Source of the DNA: Methylobacillus sp. MM3
GTDB lineage: Bacteria; Pseudomonadota; Gammaproteobacteria; Burkholderiales; Methylophilaceae
DNA: 64,000 bases
Reading direction: 5' to 3'
NCBI RefSeq assembly: GCF_001645185.1
Contig: NZ_LXTQ01000020.1
Span: 124,001 to 188,000, forward strand
Shown here: piece after piece, positions 17,714 through 25,816 of the stretch
How positions within the stretch are numbered: position 1 is the stretch's first letter
Layout of the letters: each line of letters begins with the position of its first letter
Position numbers and translations under genes: made by a program
Notes under the pieces: model-generated
Seen by the model: the letters and a program-made list of their open reading frames with translations, nothing else
What the model was told of the DNA's origin: nothing
Database searches by the model: none

Positions 17714-18370
17714 ATGGCAACGCAAGACGAACTCAAACAACAGGTTGCACAAGCAGCCGTGGCTTATGTAAAGGGCGGCATTATCGGTGTGGGCACCGGC
17801 TCGACTGCCAACTTCTTCATCGACGAGCTGGCCAAGGTCAAGCACAAGATCGACGGCGCCGTAGCGAGTTCCGAAGCAACCGCCCAGCGCCTGCGTGCAC
17901 ACGGCATCGAAGTATTCGATCTCAACAGCGTGAGCGGCATGGAAATCTATGTCGACGGTGCCGATGAAATCACCGAGCACCTGCATATGCTGAAGGGCGG
18001 CGGCGGCGCGCTGACGCGGGAGAAGATCGTAGCGGCCTGTGCCGGCAAGTTCATCTGCATCTGCGATGCTACCAAGCTGGTGCCGGTGCTGGGCAAGTTT
18101 CCGCTGCCGGTGGAAGTGCTGCCGATGGCGCGCAGCTATGTGGCGCGCGAACTGACCCGCATGGGCGGCCAGCCGGTGTTGCGCGACTTCACGACCGACA
18201 ACGGCAACGTGATTCTGGACGTGCACGGCCTGACCATCCTCGATCCGGTCGCAACGGAAGCCCAGATCAACCAGATCGTCGGCGTCGTGACCAACGGCCT
18301 GTTCGCAGCGCGGCCGGCCGATGTATTGCTGCTGGCGACCGAAAATGGCGTCAAGACTTATACTCGCTAA
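17714..18370 (+). CDS. rpiA: Ribose-5-phosphate isomerase A
   Basis: 218 residues, full family length. It interconverts ribose 5-phosphate and ribulose 5-phosphate in the non-oxidative pentose phosphate pathway. GVGTGSTA (25-32), DGADE (81-85) and [11 protein letters not shown] (94-104) with catalytic E103 are intact. A ribosome site (AAAGGG) lies about six bases before the ATG. It is probably monocistronic; phoU follows after 69 bp. Confidence 0.97.
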   Translation: MATQDELKQQVAQAAVAYVKGGIIGVGTGSTANFFIDELAKVKHKIDGAVASSEATAQRLRAHGIEVFDLNSVSGMEIYVDGADEITEHLHMLKGGGGALTREKIVAACAGKFICICDATKLVPVLGKFPLPVEVLPMARSYVARELTRMGGQPVLRDFTTDNGNVILDVHGLTILDPVATEAQINQIVGVVTNGLFAARPADVLLLATENGVKTYTR

Positions 18371-18439
18371 GGCTGCAACAAAAGTGTCACAGTGGCGGAC
18401 TAAACTGCTAGGTTGACACTCATTCTAAAGGACCACTTC

Positions 18440-19144
18440 ATGCAATCCGAACATACCTCCAAGCAATACGATGCCGAACTCGAGTCCGTCCGCGCCAAGG
18501 TGTTGCAGATGGGCGGGCTGGTCGAGCAGCAGATTGCCCAGGCGCTGGAAGCGCTCGTCAGCGCCAATCCCAAGCTTGCCGACGAAGTGATCTCCAACGA
18601 CCATCGCGTCAATGCGCTCGAAGTTTCGGTGGATGAGGATTGCAGCCATATCATCGCGCGTCGCCAGCCTGCCGCCGGCGACTTGCGCATGATCATGATG
18701 GTGGTGAAGACCATCACGGACCTGGAGCGTATCGGCGACGAGGCGACCAAAATCGCGCGCGTCGCACAGAAAATCTATGAATCCGACCGCATGTACTCGC
18801 CGCGCTTCACCGAAATCAAGAACATGACGGCGATGACACGCGAAATGCTGCGGACTTCACTGGATGCATTCGCGCGTCTGGACGTCACCAAGACAGTTGA
18901 GGTGGCCCGCCAGGACGAGCAGGTGGACGAGCATTTCCGCGCCATCATGCGCCAGCTCATCACCTTCATGCTGGAAGATCCGCGCACGATTTCTATGTCG
19001 CTGGAAGTACTGTTTGTCGCCAAAGCCATCGAGCGCATCGGCGACCACGCCAAGAACATCGCCGAATATGTGGTGTACATGGTCAAGGGTAAGGATGTGC
19101 GACACACCAGCGTGCAGGAGATGGAGCGCGAAGCACTGCAGTAA
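18440..19144 (+). CDS. phoU: Phosphate-specific transport system accessory protein PhoU
   Basis: 234 residues forming two three-helix bundle repeats, each with a metal-cluster motif of the E/DxxxD type (DLERIGDEATKIAR at about 94-107 and a second copy AIERIGDHAKNIAEY near 197). PhoU damps PhoR/PhoB signalling and phosphate uptake. The ATG at 18440 follows AAAGGA; a longer frame begins nine codons earlier inside a TTGACA box. Here it lies away from the pst genes but next to ppx and ppk, linking it to polyphosphate metabolism. Confidence 0.95.
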   Translation: MQSEHTSKQYDAELESVRAKVLQMGGLVEQQIAQALEALVSANPKLADEVISNDHRVNALEVSVDEDCSHIIARRQPAAGDLRMIMMVVKTITDLERIGDEATKIARVAQKIYESDRMYSPRFTEIKNMTAMTREMLRTSLDAFARLDVTKTVEVARQDEQVDEHFRAIMRQLITFMLEDPRTISMSLEVLFVAKAIERIGDHAKNIAEYVVYMVKGKDVRHTSVQEMEREALQ

Positions 19145-19239
19145 TCCGGTTGCGGGCAGGCATGAATCCGTCAATGAGCTTGCCCGCAATCATTCCTTCT
19201 GACCGTTTATACGGAGCCTCGGCATTGACCAAGAATGCG

Positions 19240-20709
19240 ATGCCTTCCGAAATCGCTGCGGTCGATCTCGGTTCTAACAGTTTCCGCCTGCAAATGGCGC
19301 GGCTGATTGACGGCCAACTGGTTTTTCATGATTCCTTACGTGAAATGGTGCGGTTGGGTGCGGGCTTAAGCAAGGACAAGTTGCTCGATGCCGACTCCCA
19401 GACGCGTGCCATCGAGTGTCTGAAGCGCTTCGGCGAACGCCTGCGCGGTTTGTCGCCGAGCGGTGTCCGTGCCGTCGCCACCAATACCTTTCGCGTTGCC
19501 AAAAATGCCCCCCAGTTATTGAAGGAGGCGGAAGCCGCGCTCGGTTTCCCGATAGAGATCATCGCCGGGCGCGAGGAGGCGCGGATGATTTTCGTCGGCG
19601 TTACGCACGGGCTGACGACGGAAGCGCAAAAACGGCTGGTTATCGATATCGGCGGCGGATCGACCGAGTTCATCATCGGCAGCGGGTTCGAGCCGCAGGT
19701 GATGGAAAGCCTGTACATGGGCTGTGTCAGTTTCAGCATGAAATATTTTGCCGATGGCCGGCTGAGCGAGGGCAATCTCAGGCGAGCCGAAATCGCTGCC
19801 CGAGCCGAAGTGCAAGGCATACGCCGCACTTATACCGCTGGGCACTGGGAAGAGGCGGTTGGCTCTTCCGGTACGGCGCGTGCGCTGGGCGAAGTGCTAC
19901 GAACGCACGGCTGGAGTGACGGGCAGATTACCCTGCAAGGCCTGGAAAATCTGCGTCATCTACTTCTGAAGGCCAAGGACATCAAAAAACTCCAGCTGGA
20001 AGGCCTGAGCGCCGAGCGCTTGCCTTCTTTCCCCGGCGGTTTCTGCATCATGCTCGCTGCCTTCCGGGAGCTGGGGATAGAGCACATGACGGTGGCCAGC
20101 GGCGCCTTGCGCGAAGGCGTGCTCTATGAGCTGGTGGGCCGCATGCATCATCACGACACGCGCGAGGCCACCGTGGCGCGGTTCAAACGCCGCTATCATG
20201 TGGATGCGCAGCAGGCGCGCCGTGTGGAGTCTCTGGCGCTGAATCTTTTCAAACAGGTGGCGCACGGAATGAAAAGCGGTGAAATAGCCGGGCGCTATCT
20301 TTCCTGGGCGTCGCGCCTGCACGAAATCGGTACCTCCATCGCGCATAGCGGCTATCACAAGCATTCATCCTATATCGTCGAAAACGCCGACATGCCCGGA
20401 TTTTCGCGCATGGAGCAGCAGACCCTGGGTTTGCTGGTGCGCTGCCAGCGTCGTTCGTTGCCGAAGGCGCTGCTGCCTGCACTGGAAGACGATCGCTGCG
20501 CGCTGATCGCCGCTCTGCGGCTGGCGGTGTTATTTCATCGCAACCGCATGGATAGCGCGTTGCCCAGATTATCGTTCGATTGGAGTCGTGCGGGGTTTCA
20601 TCTGACCGTAGACGCCGAGTGGCTGAGCAACAACCCGCTGACCGAAAGCGCGTTGATTGCCGAAACCGCTTACTGGAAAGACGCCAGTATCAGCTTTACG
20701 CTGGGCTGA
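19240..20709 (+). CDS. ppx: Exopolyphosphatase
   Basis: About 489 residues of the Ppx/GppA family, releasing phosphate from polyphosphate ends. The ASKHA-fold signatures EIAAVDLGSNSFRLQ (4-18) and VIDIGGGSTEFIIG (about 133-146) are intact, with an HD-like helical C-terminal region beyond about residue 310. The start is uncertain: ATG 19240 fits the family best, but in-frame ATGs at 19150, 19162 and 19174 would add up to 30 residues. It converges with ppk, sharing 14 bases at the 3' ends. Confidence 0.92.
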   Translation: MPSEIAAVDLGSNSFRLQMARLIDGQLVFHDSLREMVRLGAGLSKDKLLDADSQTRAIECLKRFGERLRGLSPSGVRAVATNTFRVAKNAPQLLKEAEAALGFPIEIIAGREEARMIFVGVTHGLTTEAQKRLVIDIGGGSTEFIIGSGFEPQVMESLYMGCVSFSMKYFADGRLSEGNLRRAEIAARAEVQGIRRTYTAGHWEEAVGSSGTARALGEVLRTHGWSDGQITLQGLENLRHLLLKAKDIKKLQLEGLSAERLPSFPGGFCIMLAAFRELGIEHMTVASGALREGVLYELVGRMHHHDTREATVARFKRRYHVDAQQARRVESLALNLFKQVAHGMKSGEIAGRYLSWASRLHEIGTSIAHSGYHKHSSYIVENADMPGFSRMEQQTLGLLVRCQRRSLPKALLPALEDDRCALIAALRLAVLFHRNRMDSALPRLSFDWSRAGFHLTVDAEWLSNNPLTESALIAETAYWKDASISFTLG

Positions 20710-22801
20710 TCGGCACTTCATTCACGACCAGCTCCTGGCCGTATATGCCAAGCAGGCGCTGCTGGGCGTTGAACGGCGTGCCGCGTGAGCTTTTCAGGCG
20801 ATAACTTCCTTCCTGCAGCATTTCCCACGCATTGGTGTTGTCCTTGAGGTAGGGCTGCAGTCCTTCCTTGATCACGCGTTTTTTCAGCTTGGGGTCGAGC
20901 AGCGGGAAGCAGGCTTCGATGCGGCGGAAGAAATTGCGGTACATCCAGTCGGCGCTGGCGAGGTACAGGTCTTCGGCTTTGTCGTTGTAGAAATAGAAAA
21001 TGCGCGTGTGTTCCAGAAAGCGGCCGACGATGGAGCGCACGCGAATGTTTTCCGACACGCCGGGAATCCCGGGGCGCAGGGCACAGACGCCGCGCACGAT
21101 GAGGTCGATCTGCACGCCGGCGGCGGACGCCTCGTATAGCGCGGCGATGATTTCAGGGTCGAGCAGCGCGTTCATCTTGGCGATGATCTGGGCTTTCTTG
21201 CCGGCGCGGGCGAATTCCGCTTCATTCTGGATGGCCTTGACCATTTGCTGATGCAGCGTGAAAGGCGATTGCCACAGGTGCTTGAGCTTGCTTGCCTTGC
21301 CGAGGCCGGTCAGCTGCGCGAAAAGAGCGTTCACGTCCTCGCAGATATCTTCATTGGCGGTCAACAGGCCGAAATCGGTGTAGAGACGCGCCGTGCGCTG
21401 GTGGTAGTTGCCAGTGGAGAGATGCACATAGCGGCGCAGGCGATCTTCTTCGCGCCGTACCACCATCGCCATCTTGGCGTGCGTCTTGTGGCCGACGACA
21501 CCGTAGACCACATGCGCGCCGGCGTTTTCCAGCTTGGCGGCCCAGTTGATGTTGGCTTCCTCGTCGAAGCGCGCCATCAGCTCCACCACCACGGTGACTT
21601 CAGTGCCGCGCTTGGCGGCCTCGATCAGCGAACTCATCAGGGTGGAATCGGCGCTGGTGCGGTAGATCGTCATCTTGATCGCCAGCACATTGGCGTCGTT
21701 GGCCGCCTGCTGGATGAATTCGACGACGGGGTTGAACGACTGGAAGGGGTGATGCAGAAGGATATCGCCCTTGCGGATCGCCTTGAAAATATCGTCCTGC
21801 TTGACGATTTCCTTGGGCATGCAGGGAATGAAAGCCGGAAACTTCAGGTCGGGGCGATCCACCCAGTCCGGCACCTGCATCAGACGCACCAGATTGACCA
21901 GGCCGTTGACCTGATAGAGATCGTCCTGCTCCAGCCCGAACTGGCCGAGCAGAAATTCCGACATGGCCTGCGAACAGTTATCGGCCACCTCCAGGCGTAC
22001 CGCATCGCCATATTGCCGGTGCGTCAGTTCGCCCTGCAAGGCGAGCCGGAGATCGGTCGTGCTTTCGTCGTCCAGCGAGAGTTCGCTGTTGCGCGTGACA
22101 CGGAACTGATAGCAGCCGCGCACGTGCATGCCGGAAAACAATTCGCCGACGTGGGCGTGCAGGATGGACGACAGGAACACCAGTCCGTACTCTTGCCCGG
22201 CGATCTCCTTGGGCAGGCGGATCACACGCGGCAAGGCGCGTGGTGCCTGCACGATGGCCATGCCGGAATTGCGCCCGAAGGCGTCCTTGCCTTCCAGTTC
22301 TACCGCAAAGTTGAGACTTTTGTTGAGTACGCGCGGAAACGGATGCGAAGGGTCGAGCCCGATCGGCGTCAGGATAGGCATCAGTTCGCGGAAGAAGTAA
22401 GCGCGTATCCACTCCTGCTGCGCCTCGTTCCAGTGCGTGCGGCGCAGGATGCGGATGTCCTGCTCCGCCAGGCGCGGCAGGACGACATCGTTCAGTACCT
22501 GATACTGACGCGCCACCAGCTGATGGGCTTCGGCACTGACGCGGGCCATCACCTGGCGTGGTGTCAGTCCATCCGGCGCGGTACTGGGCGCGCCGAACTC
22601 GATCTGCTCCTTGATATCGGCGACACGCACCTCGAAAAATTCGTCGAGGTTGCTGCTGACAATGCACAGGAATTTCAGCCGTTCCAGCAGCGGGTTGCGC
22701 TCGTCTTCTGCTTGCGCCAGTACACGGCGGTTGAACTCCAGGATACCGAGTTCGCGATTCAGAAAGTATTCCGGCGACATAGTGAGCTTAGGCGGGGCCA
22801 T
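20696..22801 (-). CDS. ppk: Polyphosphate kinase
   Basis: 701 residues, typical for PPK1. It reversibly polymerises the gamma-phosphate of ATP into polyphosphate. The N-terminal FLNRELGILEFNRRVLAQA segment, the catalytic-histidine region VYGVVGHKTHAKM and the second histidine segment FLEHTRIFYF are present. It starts at ATG 22801 (ATG 22780 possible). A Pho-box-like pair of repeats lies 29 bp upstream, suggesting induction on phosphate starvation. Convergent with ppx, so synthesis and breakdown of polyphosphate are encoded tail to tail. Confidence 0.97.
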   Translation of the reverse strand: MAPPKLTMSPEYFLNRELGILEFNRRVLAQAEDERNPLLERLKFLCIVSSNLDEFFEVRVADIKEQIEFGAPSTAPDGLTPRQVMARVSAEAHQLVARQYQVLNDVVLPRLAEQDIRILRRTHWNEAQQEWIRAYFFRELMPILTPIGLDPSHPFPRVLNKSLNFAVELEGKDAFGRNSGMAIVQAPRALPRVIRLPKEIAGQEYGLVFLSSILHAHVGELFSGMHVRGCYQFRVTRNSELSLDDESTTDLRLALQGELTHRQYGDAVRLEVADNCSQAMSEFLLGQFGLEQDDLYQVNGLVNLVRLMQVPDWVDRPDLKFPAFIPCMPKEIVKQDDIFKAIRKGDILLHHPFQSFNPVVEFIQQAANDANVLAIKMTIYRTSADSTLMSSLIEAAKRGTEVTVVVELMARFDEEANINWAAKLENAGAHVVYGVVGHKTHAKMAMVVRREEDRLRRYVHLSTGNYHQRTARLYTDFGLLTANEDICEDVNALFAQLTGLGKASKLKHLWQSPFTLHQQMVKAIQNEAEFARAGKKAQIIAKMNALLDPEIIAALYEASAAGVQIDLIVRGVCALRPGIPGVSENIRVRSIVGRFLEHTRIFYFYNDKAEDLYLASADWMYRNFFRRIEACFPLLDPKLKKRVIKEGLQPYLKDNTNAWEMLQEGSYRLKSSRGTPFNAQQRLLGIYGQELVVNEVPISPA

Positions 22802-22829
22802 CTAAAGCTCAGCAGCGTAACAGTGCTAT

Positions 22830-22847
22830 GTGACGGATTTGTGACAA
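22830..22847 (-). promoter_or_regulatory. Pho-box-like site upstream of ppk
   Basis: The minus strand reads TTGTCAC-AAAT-CCGTCAC: two seven-base half-sites with the four-base spacing of PhoB boxes (consensus CTGTCAT repeats). It ends 29 bp before the ppk start codon. Confidence 0.6.
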
Positions 22848-22852
22848 TCCTG

Positions 22853-23125
22853 TTATTGCGCGGGAGGCACGTAGCCGGAAGCCTGCTCCGCGCCGCCGCC
22901 GAAGAAGTAAGCCTCGGTCTGTTCCTTCAGGTATTGGCGGGCACGCGGGTCGGCCAGGCTGAGGCGATTTTCGTTGACCAGCATGGTCTGGTGCTTGAGC
23001 CAGCCCGCCCAGGCTTCCTTGGAGACGCTTTCATAGATGCGTTTGCCGAGTTCGCCGGGGTACGGCGGGAAGTCCATGCCTTCCGCTTCGCGGCCGAGTT
23101 TTACGCAGTTCACCATTCTTGCCAT
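22853..23125 (-). CDS. yggX: Oxidative damage protection / Fe(II) trafficking protein YggX
   Basis: 90 residues, full length for YggX. It starts [16 protein letters not shown], with the conserved cysteine at residue 7, and contains [14 protein letters not shown]. The family protects iron-sulfur clusters from oxidative damage. GAGGT precedes the ATG at 23125 by seven bases, so the 12-codon longer frame is not used. It lies between ppk and the TonB receptor, with no sign of co-regulation. Confidence 0.95.
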   Translation of the reverse strand: MARMVNCVKLGREAEGMDFPPYPGELGKRIYESVSKEAWAGWLKHQTMLVNENRLSLADPRARQYLKEQTEAYFFGGGAEQASGYVPPAQ

Positions 23126-23227
23126 TTTGAATACCTCAGGACGATTCTTGAAAAGGGACATGATAGCCGATGCTGCATGGCAGGGCGAGGCCGCAGCGGT
23201 GATGCTGCGGTGATTTACCCCTCACCC

Positions 23228-23254
23228 CGCCCTCTCCCACAAGGGGAAAGGGCG
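23228..23254. repeat. Intergenic GC-rich hairpin, REP-like
   Basis: CGCCCTCTCCC and GGGGAAAGGGCG can fold into an imperfect stem with a short loop. The flanking CCCCTCACCCCGCCCTCTCCC-type sequence is a common intergenic motif in proteobacteria. It lies between the 3' end of the TonB receptor gene and the yggX start region and might aid termination. Confidence 0.35.
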
Positions 23255-23263
23255 TCGAGAGGC

Positions 23264-25366
23264 TTAGAACTCGCCGCGTACTCCGAGCATCACGGAGCGG
23301 CCACCCAATGGTGCGATATCCTTCAGAACGGACGTATGCTCCCGCGCTTCTTCATCCAGCAGGTTGGTTGCTTTCACGAAAGCGTCGAGATGCAGCTTCG
23401 TCGGCAGGTGATAGCTGACGGTGGCATCGACCATCGTGTAGCCGTCGGTCGGCAACTCGTTGTCCGCAACGCGGTTCTGGCCGAACGTGCGCGTCACATC
23501 CAGGGCAGCGTCGAAGCGGCTGAAGGAGTAATCCAGCCCGAAGCCGAGACGCAGGGGTGAAATACGCGGCAAGGGGTCGCCGGTACGGCGGTTGGTGGCA
23601 CGCACGTAATCACCCTTGAGGCGCAAATCCAGCGCACCGACGCCTTCGTACATATGGAACTTGCTAGCAATCTCCATCCCCTTGAACACCGCCGGTACGG
23701 CCTGGATCTGCGATTCCGGCAATTCGCCGCTGACGTTGTCGATCAGGCCATCTTCTGTGCGCAGGTTGCCGGTCAGCAGCGAGGTGATGTAGTTATCGAA
23801 GCGCGTATAGAACCCGCTTACGCTGAAGTTGTTGCCGCCCTTGCGCCAGCGCAATTGCAGGTCCAGGCCGTTCGATTTTTCCACCGAAAGGCTGCGGTCG
23901 CCCACTTCGTACTGGCCGGTAGCCGCGTGCGGTCCGTTGGAGAAAAGCTCATAGTATGTGGGCGCTCGCTCGCTGTGCGAAACATTGCCGGCCAGCGACC
24001 AGGCAGAGTTCAGATGATACAAGGCGCCGCCGGAAAAGCTGGTGGGCGTGAAATCCTGGCTTTCGGCACTGCCGAAACGCGGCGTACCCGGATTGTTGGG
24101 GTCGTCAGGACCGCCGCCGATGGAGGAAACCTTGGCACGCTCGACGCGTGTGCCGAAGGAAAGCTTGAGCGCTTCGTCGAACGCCGCGATGGGCCACTCT
24201 TCGTAAATGTACGCAGCACGGGTGTCGGTTTGTACTTTGGGAATCAGCGCTTCCTCCCCTTCCGCGCTGAAATCGCTGCGATGGAATTGCAGGCCAATCA
24301 CGCCGCTGAGCGGGCCGATCTTGCCGTGCGAGGCTTCCAGCGAGCCTTCCCAGCCGCGATTCTCGAAGGTCGTGCCGACTTCGCCGTCATCGATTTCCTT
24401 ATGCTCGTAGTCCACGCGGGCCAGCCGCATCTTTACGCGGCTGATGACCTCGCCGAGGTCGCGTGCTTCGCCTGCCAGATCCCAGCGCGTGCTGTTCATG
24501 TCGATGCGCACGGTGGGTTCGGCCACGGTGCCGTAATTGGAGTTGAACGTCGAGAACGAAATCCCGGCGTAACCGTGCTCGAAGGTCAGGGATGCGCCCA
24601 ATGCGCCCCCATCACTTTGCGAGGAGCTATTGCGCAGGGTGCCGCGCGATTCATTTGGTTGAGGATCGGCTGCGCGCAAACGCGAGGAGCGTGCAAATCC
24701 GGGAATATCGAGATCGTCGGTGTCGCGGGTATAACCGTCTGCATGGATGGCGAACAGGCCATTGCCGGCTTCGATCAGCGCGGAAGTGCTGCGCTGCTTG
24801 TCGGCTCCGCCGATGCGGGCTTCGGCACGGCCGCCTATGCCATCGATAGGATCGCGCGGGATGCGGTTGTCGATGGTATTGACCACGCCGCCGACAGCGC
24901 TGCCGCCATATTGCAAGGCCGCCGGACCGCGTACGACATCGATCTGTTCAACCGTCAGCGGATCGAGTGGAACCGCGTGATCGGGACTGAGCGAGGAGGC
25001 GTCGATCAGGCCGATGCCATTCTGCATCAGGCGGATGCGGTCGCCGTCGAGCCCGCGGATCACGGGGCGCGAAGCATTGGGGCCGAAATAGCTGGAGTGG
25101 ACGCCGGGCGTGCCGTTCAGGGTTTCGCCCAGCGTGCTTTCCTGCTGGAGCATCAGTTCGCGGCCGTTGAGTACGGAGACGGGCGGAACCAGTTCATCTA
25201 TTGCGCTGCCGAGAGGATTGGCGGTGACCGCCGTCGTCGGCAGTTCGATGTGCATGGAGTGGTCGTGTTCGTCTTCTGCATGCGCTGGCTTGGCCAGCAC
25301 GGCAAGAGCGGCGGCAAGCGCAATGGATAAAGCACGCGCTCGCGGCGCGTCGAATAAAGGATTCAT
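23264..25366 (-). CDS. TonB-dependent outer-membrane receptor, ZnuD-like
   Basis: 700 residues. A signal peptide ends at AKPAHA (about residue 30), and the mature N-terminus is His-rich (EDEHDHSMH). The plug contains GVHSSYFGPNASRPVIRGLDG, shortened here to its core SRPVIRGLDGDRIRLMQNG, and RGPAALQYGGSAVGGVVNTI, a signature I associate with ZnuD-type zinc/haem receptors. A beta barrel follows, ending in VMLGVRGEF with the C-terminal aromatic residue. No His-rich loop is seen in the barrel, so the zinc assignment is tentative; copper or another metal chelate is possible. A small exported Cys/His protein gene lies directly upstream. Confidence 0.85.
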   Translation of the reverse strand: MNPLFDAPRARALSIALAAALAVLAKPAHAEDEHDHSMHIELPTTAVTANPLGSAIDELVPPVSVLNGRELMLQQESTLGETLNGTPGVHSSYFGPNASRPVIRGLDGDRIRLMQNGIGLIDASSLSPDHAVPLDPLTVEQIDVVRGPAALQYGGSAVGGVVNTIDNRIPRDPIDGIGGRAEARIGGADKQRSTSALIEAGNGLFAIHADGYTRDTDDLDIPGFARSSRLRAADPQPNESRGTLRNSSSQSDGGALGASLTFEHGYAGISFSTFNSNYGTVAEPTVRIDMNSTRWDLAGEARDLGEVISRVKMRLARVDYEHKEIDDGEVGTTFENRGWEGSLEASHGKIGPLSGVIGLQFHRSDFSAEGEEALIPKVQTDTRAAYIYEEWPIAAFDEALKLSFGTRVERAKVSSIGGGPDDPNNPGTPRFGSAESQDFTPTSFSGGALYHLNSAWSLAGNVSHSERAPTYYELFSNGPHAATGQYEVGDRSLSVEKSNGLDLQLRWRKGGNNFSVSGFYTRFDNYITSLLTGNLRTEDGLIDNVSGELPESQIQAVPAVFKGMEIASKFHMYEGVGALDLRLKGDYVRATNRRTGDPLPRISPLRLGFGLDYSFSRFDAALDVTRTFGQNRVADNELPTDGYTMVDATVSYHLPTKLHLDAFVKATNLLDEEAREHTSVLKDIAPLGGRSVMLGVRGEF

Positions 25367-25453
25367 GGCATTTCTCGCTGAAAATCAAAATGGAACGCCG
25401 GGCCCGCAGGGACCGGTCGTAATTTTTAGCCTGTCGGGCAGGCGTTTGATCCT

Positions 25454-25762
25454 TCAGGAGAAAACGGGAGGTGCGCGGGCGGAATATGCGAGAAGATAAA
25501 GTGGGCAAACCGTGACGGTTTGCGCCGCAACGGCAAAGTATTCGCCAGTGGATGGCGGCAATACGAATGTCGCAGAGGGTACGGCGCTCGCCAGTTTGGC
25601 GTAGACCACGCACTGCTCGCAGGCGGCGGTACTGTGGGTCTTCTTGTCCTGTTGCTGTTCCTGCGTGTCCGCATAGTGCGAGATGGCGTGCATCGCCGCG
25701 CCCTGCTGGCCGAGGCCGAACAGGAATGCAAGGGTGAAAATGAGAAACATGCGCCGCAACAT
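25454..25762 (-). CDS. Small exported Cys/His-containing protein (DUF2946-like)
   Basis: 102 residues from ATG 25762. An N-terminal hydrophobic stretch (MFLIFTLAFLFGLGQQGAAM) looks like a signal peptide or anchor, followed by HAISHY, TAACEQCVVYA with a CxxC pair, and a second hydrophobic stretch near the end. Small proteins with this layout often accompany TonB receptors for transition metals. Co-direction with, and closeness (87 bp) to, the ZnuD-like receptor support a shared metal-related role, which remains inferred. There is no clear ribosome site. Confidence 0.55.
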   Translation of the reverse strand: MLRRMFLIFTLAFLFGLGQQGAAMHAISHYADTQEQQQDKKTHSTAACEQCVVYAKLASAVPSATFVLPPSTGEYFAVAAQTVTVCPLYLLAYSARAPPVFS

Positions 25763-25816
25763 GGGCGGAATTCTAGCAGATAAGTCTGAGGAATCGGCAG
25801 CCGGTACTAAATGCAA

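Noticed and set aside
18371-18439. Possible Pho box or promoter before phoU
   Set aside because: TGTCAC and a later TTGACAC form only a widely spaced GTGTCA/TGACAC inverted pair; the direct-repeat spacing of a Pho box is missing and no -10 follows the TTGACA.
21245-23560. A 771-codon open frame on the plus strand
   Set aside because: It is antisense to ppk and yggX, whose proteins are complete and recognisable; the translation has no family features and arises from GC-rich codon bias.
23654-25330. A 558-codon open frame on the plus strand
   Set aside because: Antisense to the TonB receptor gene, with a low-complexity composition and no ribosome site.
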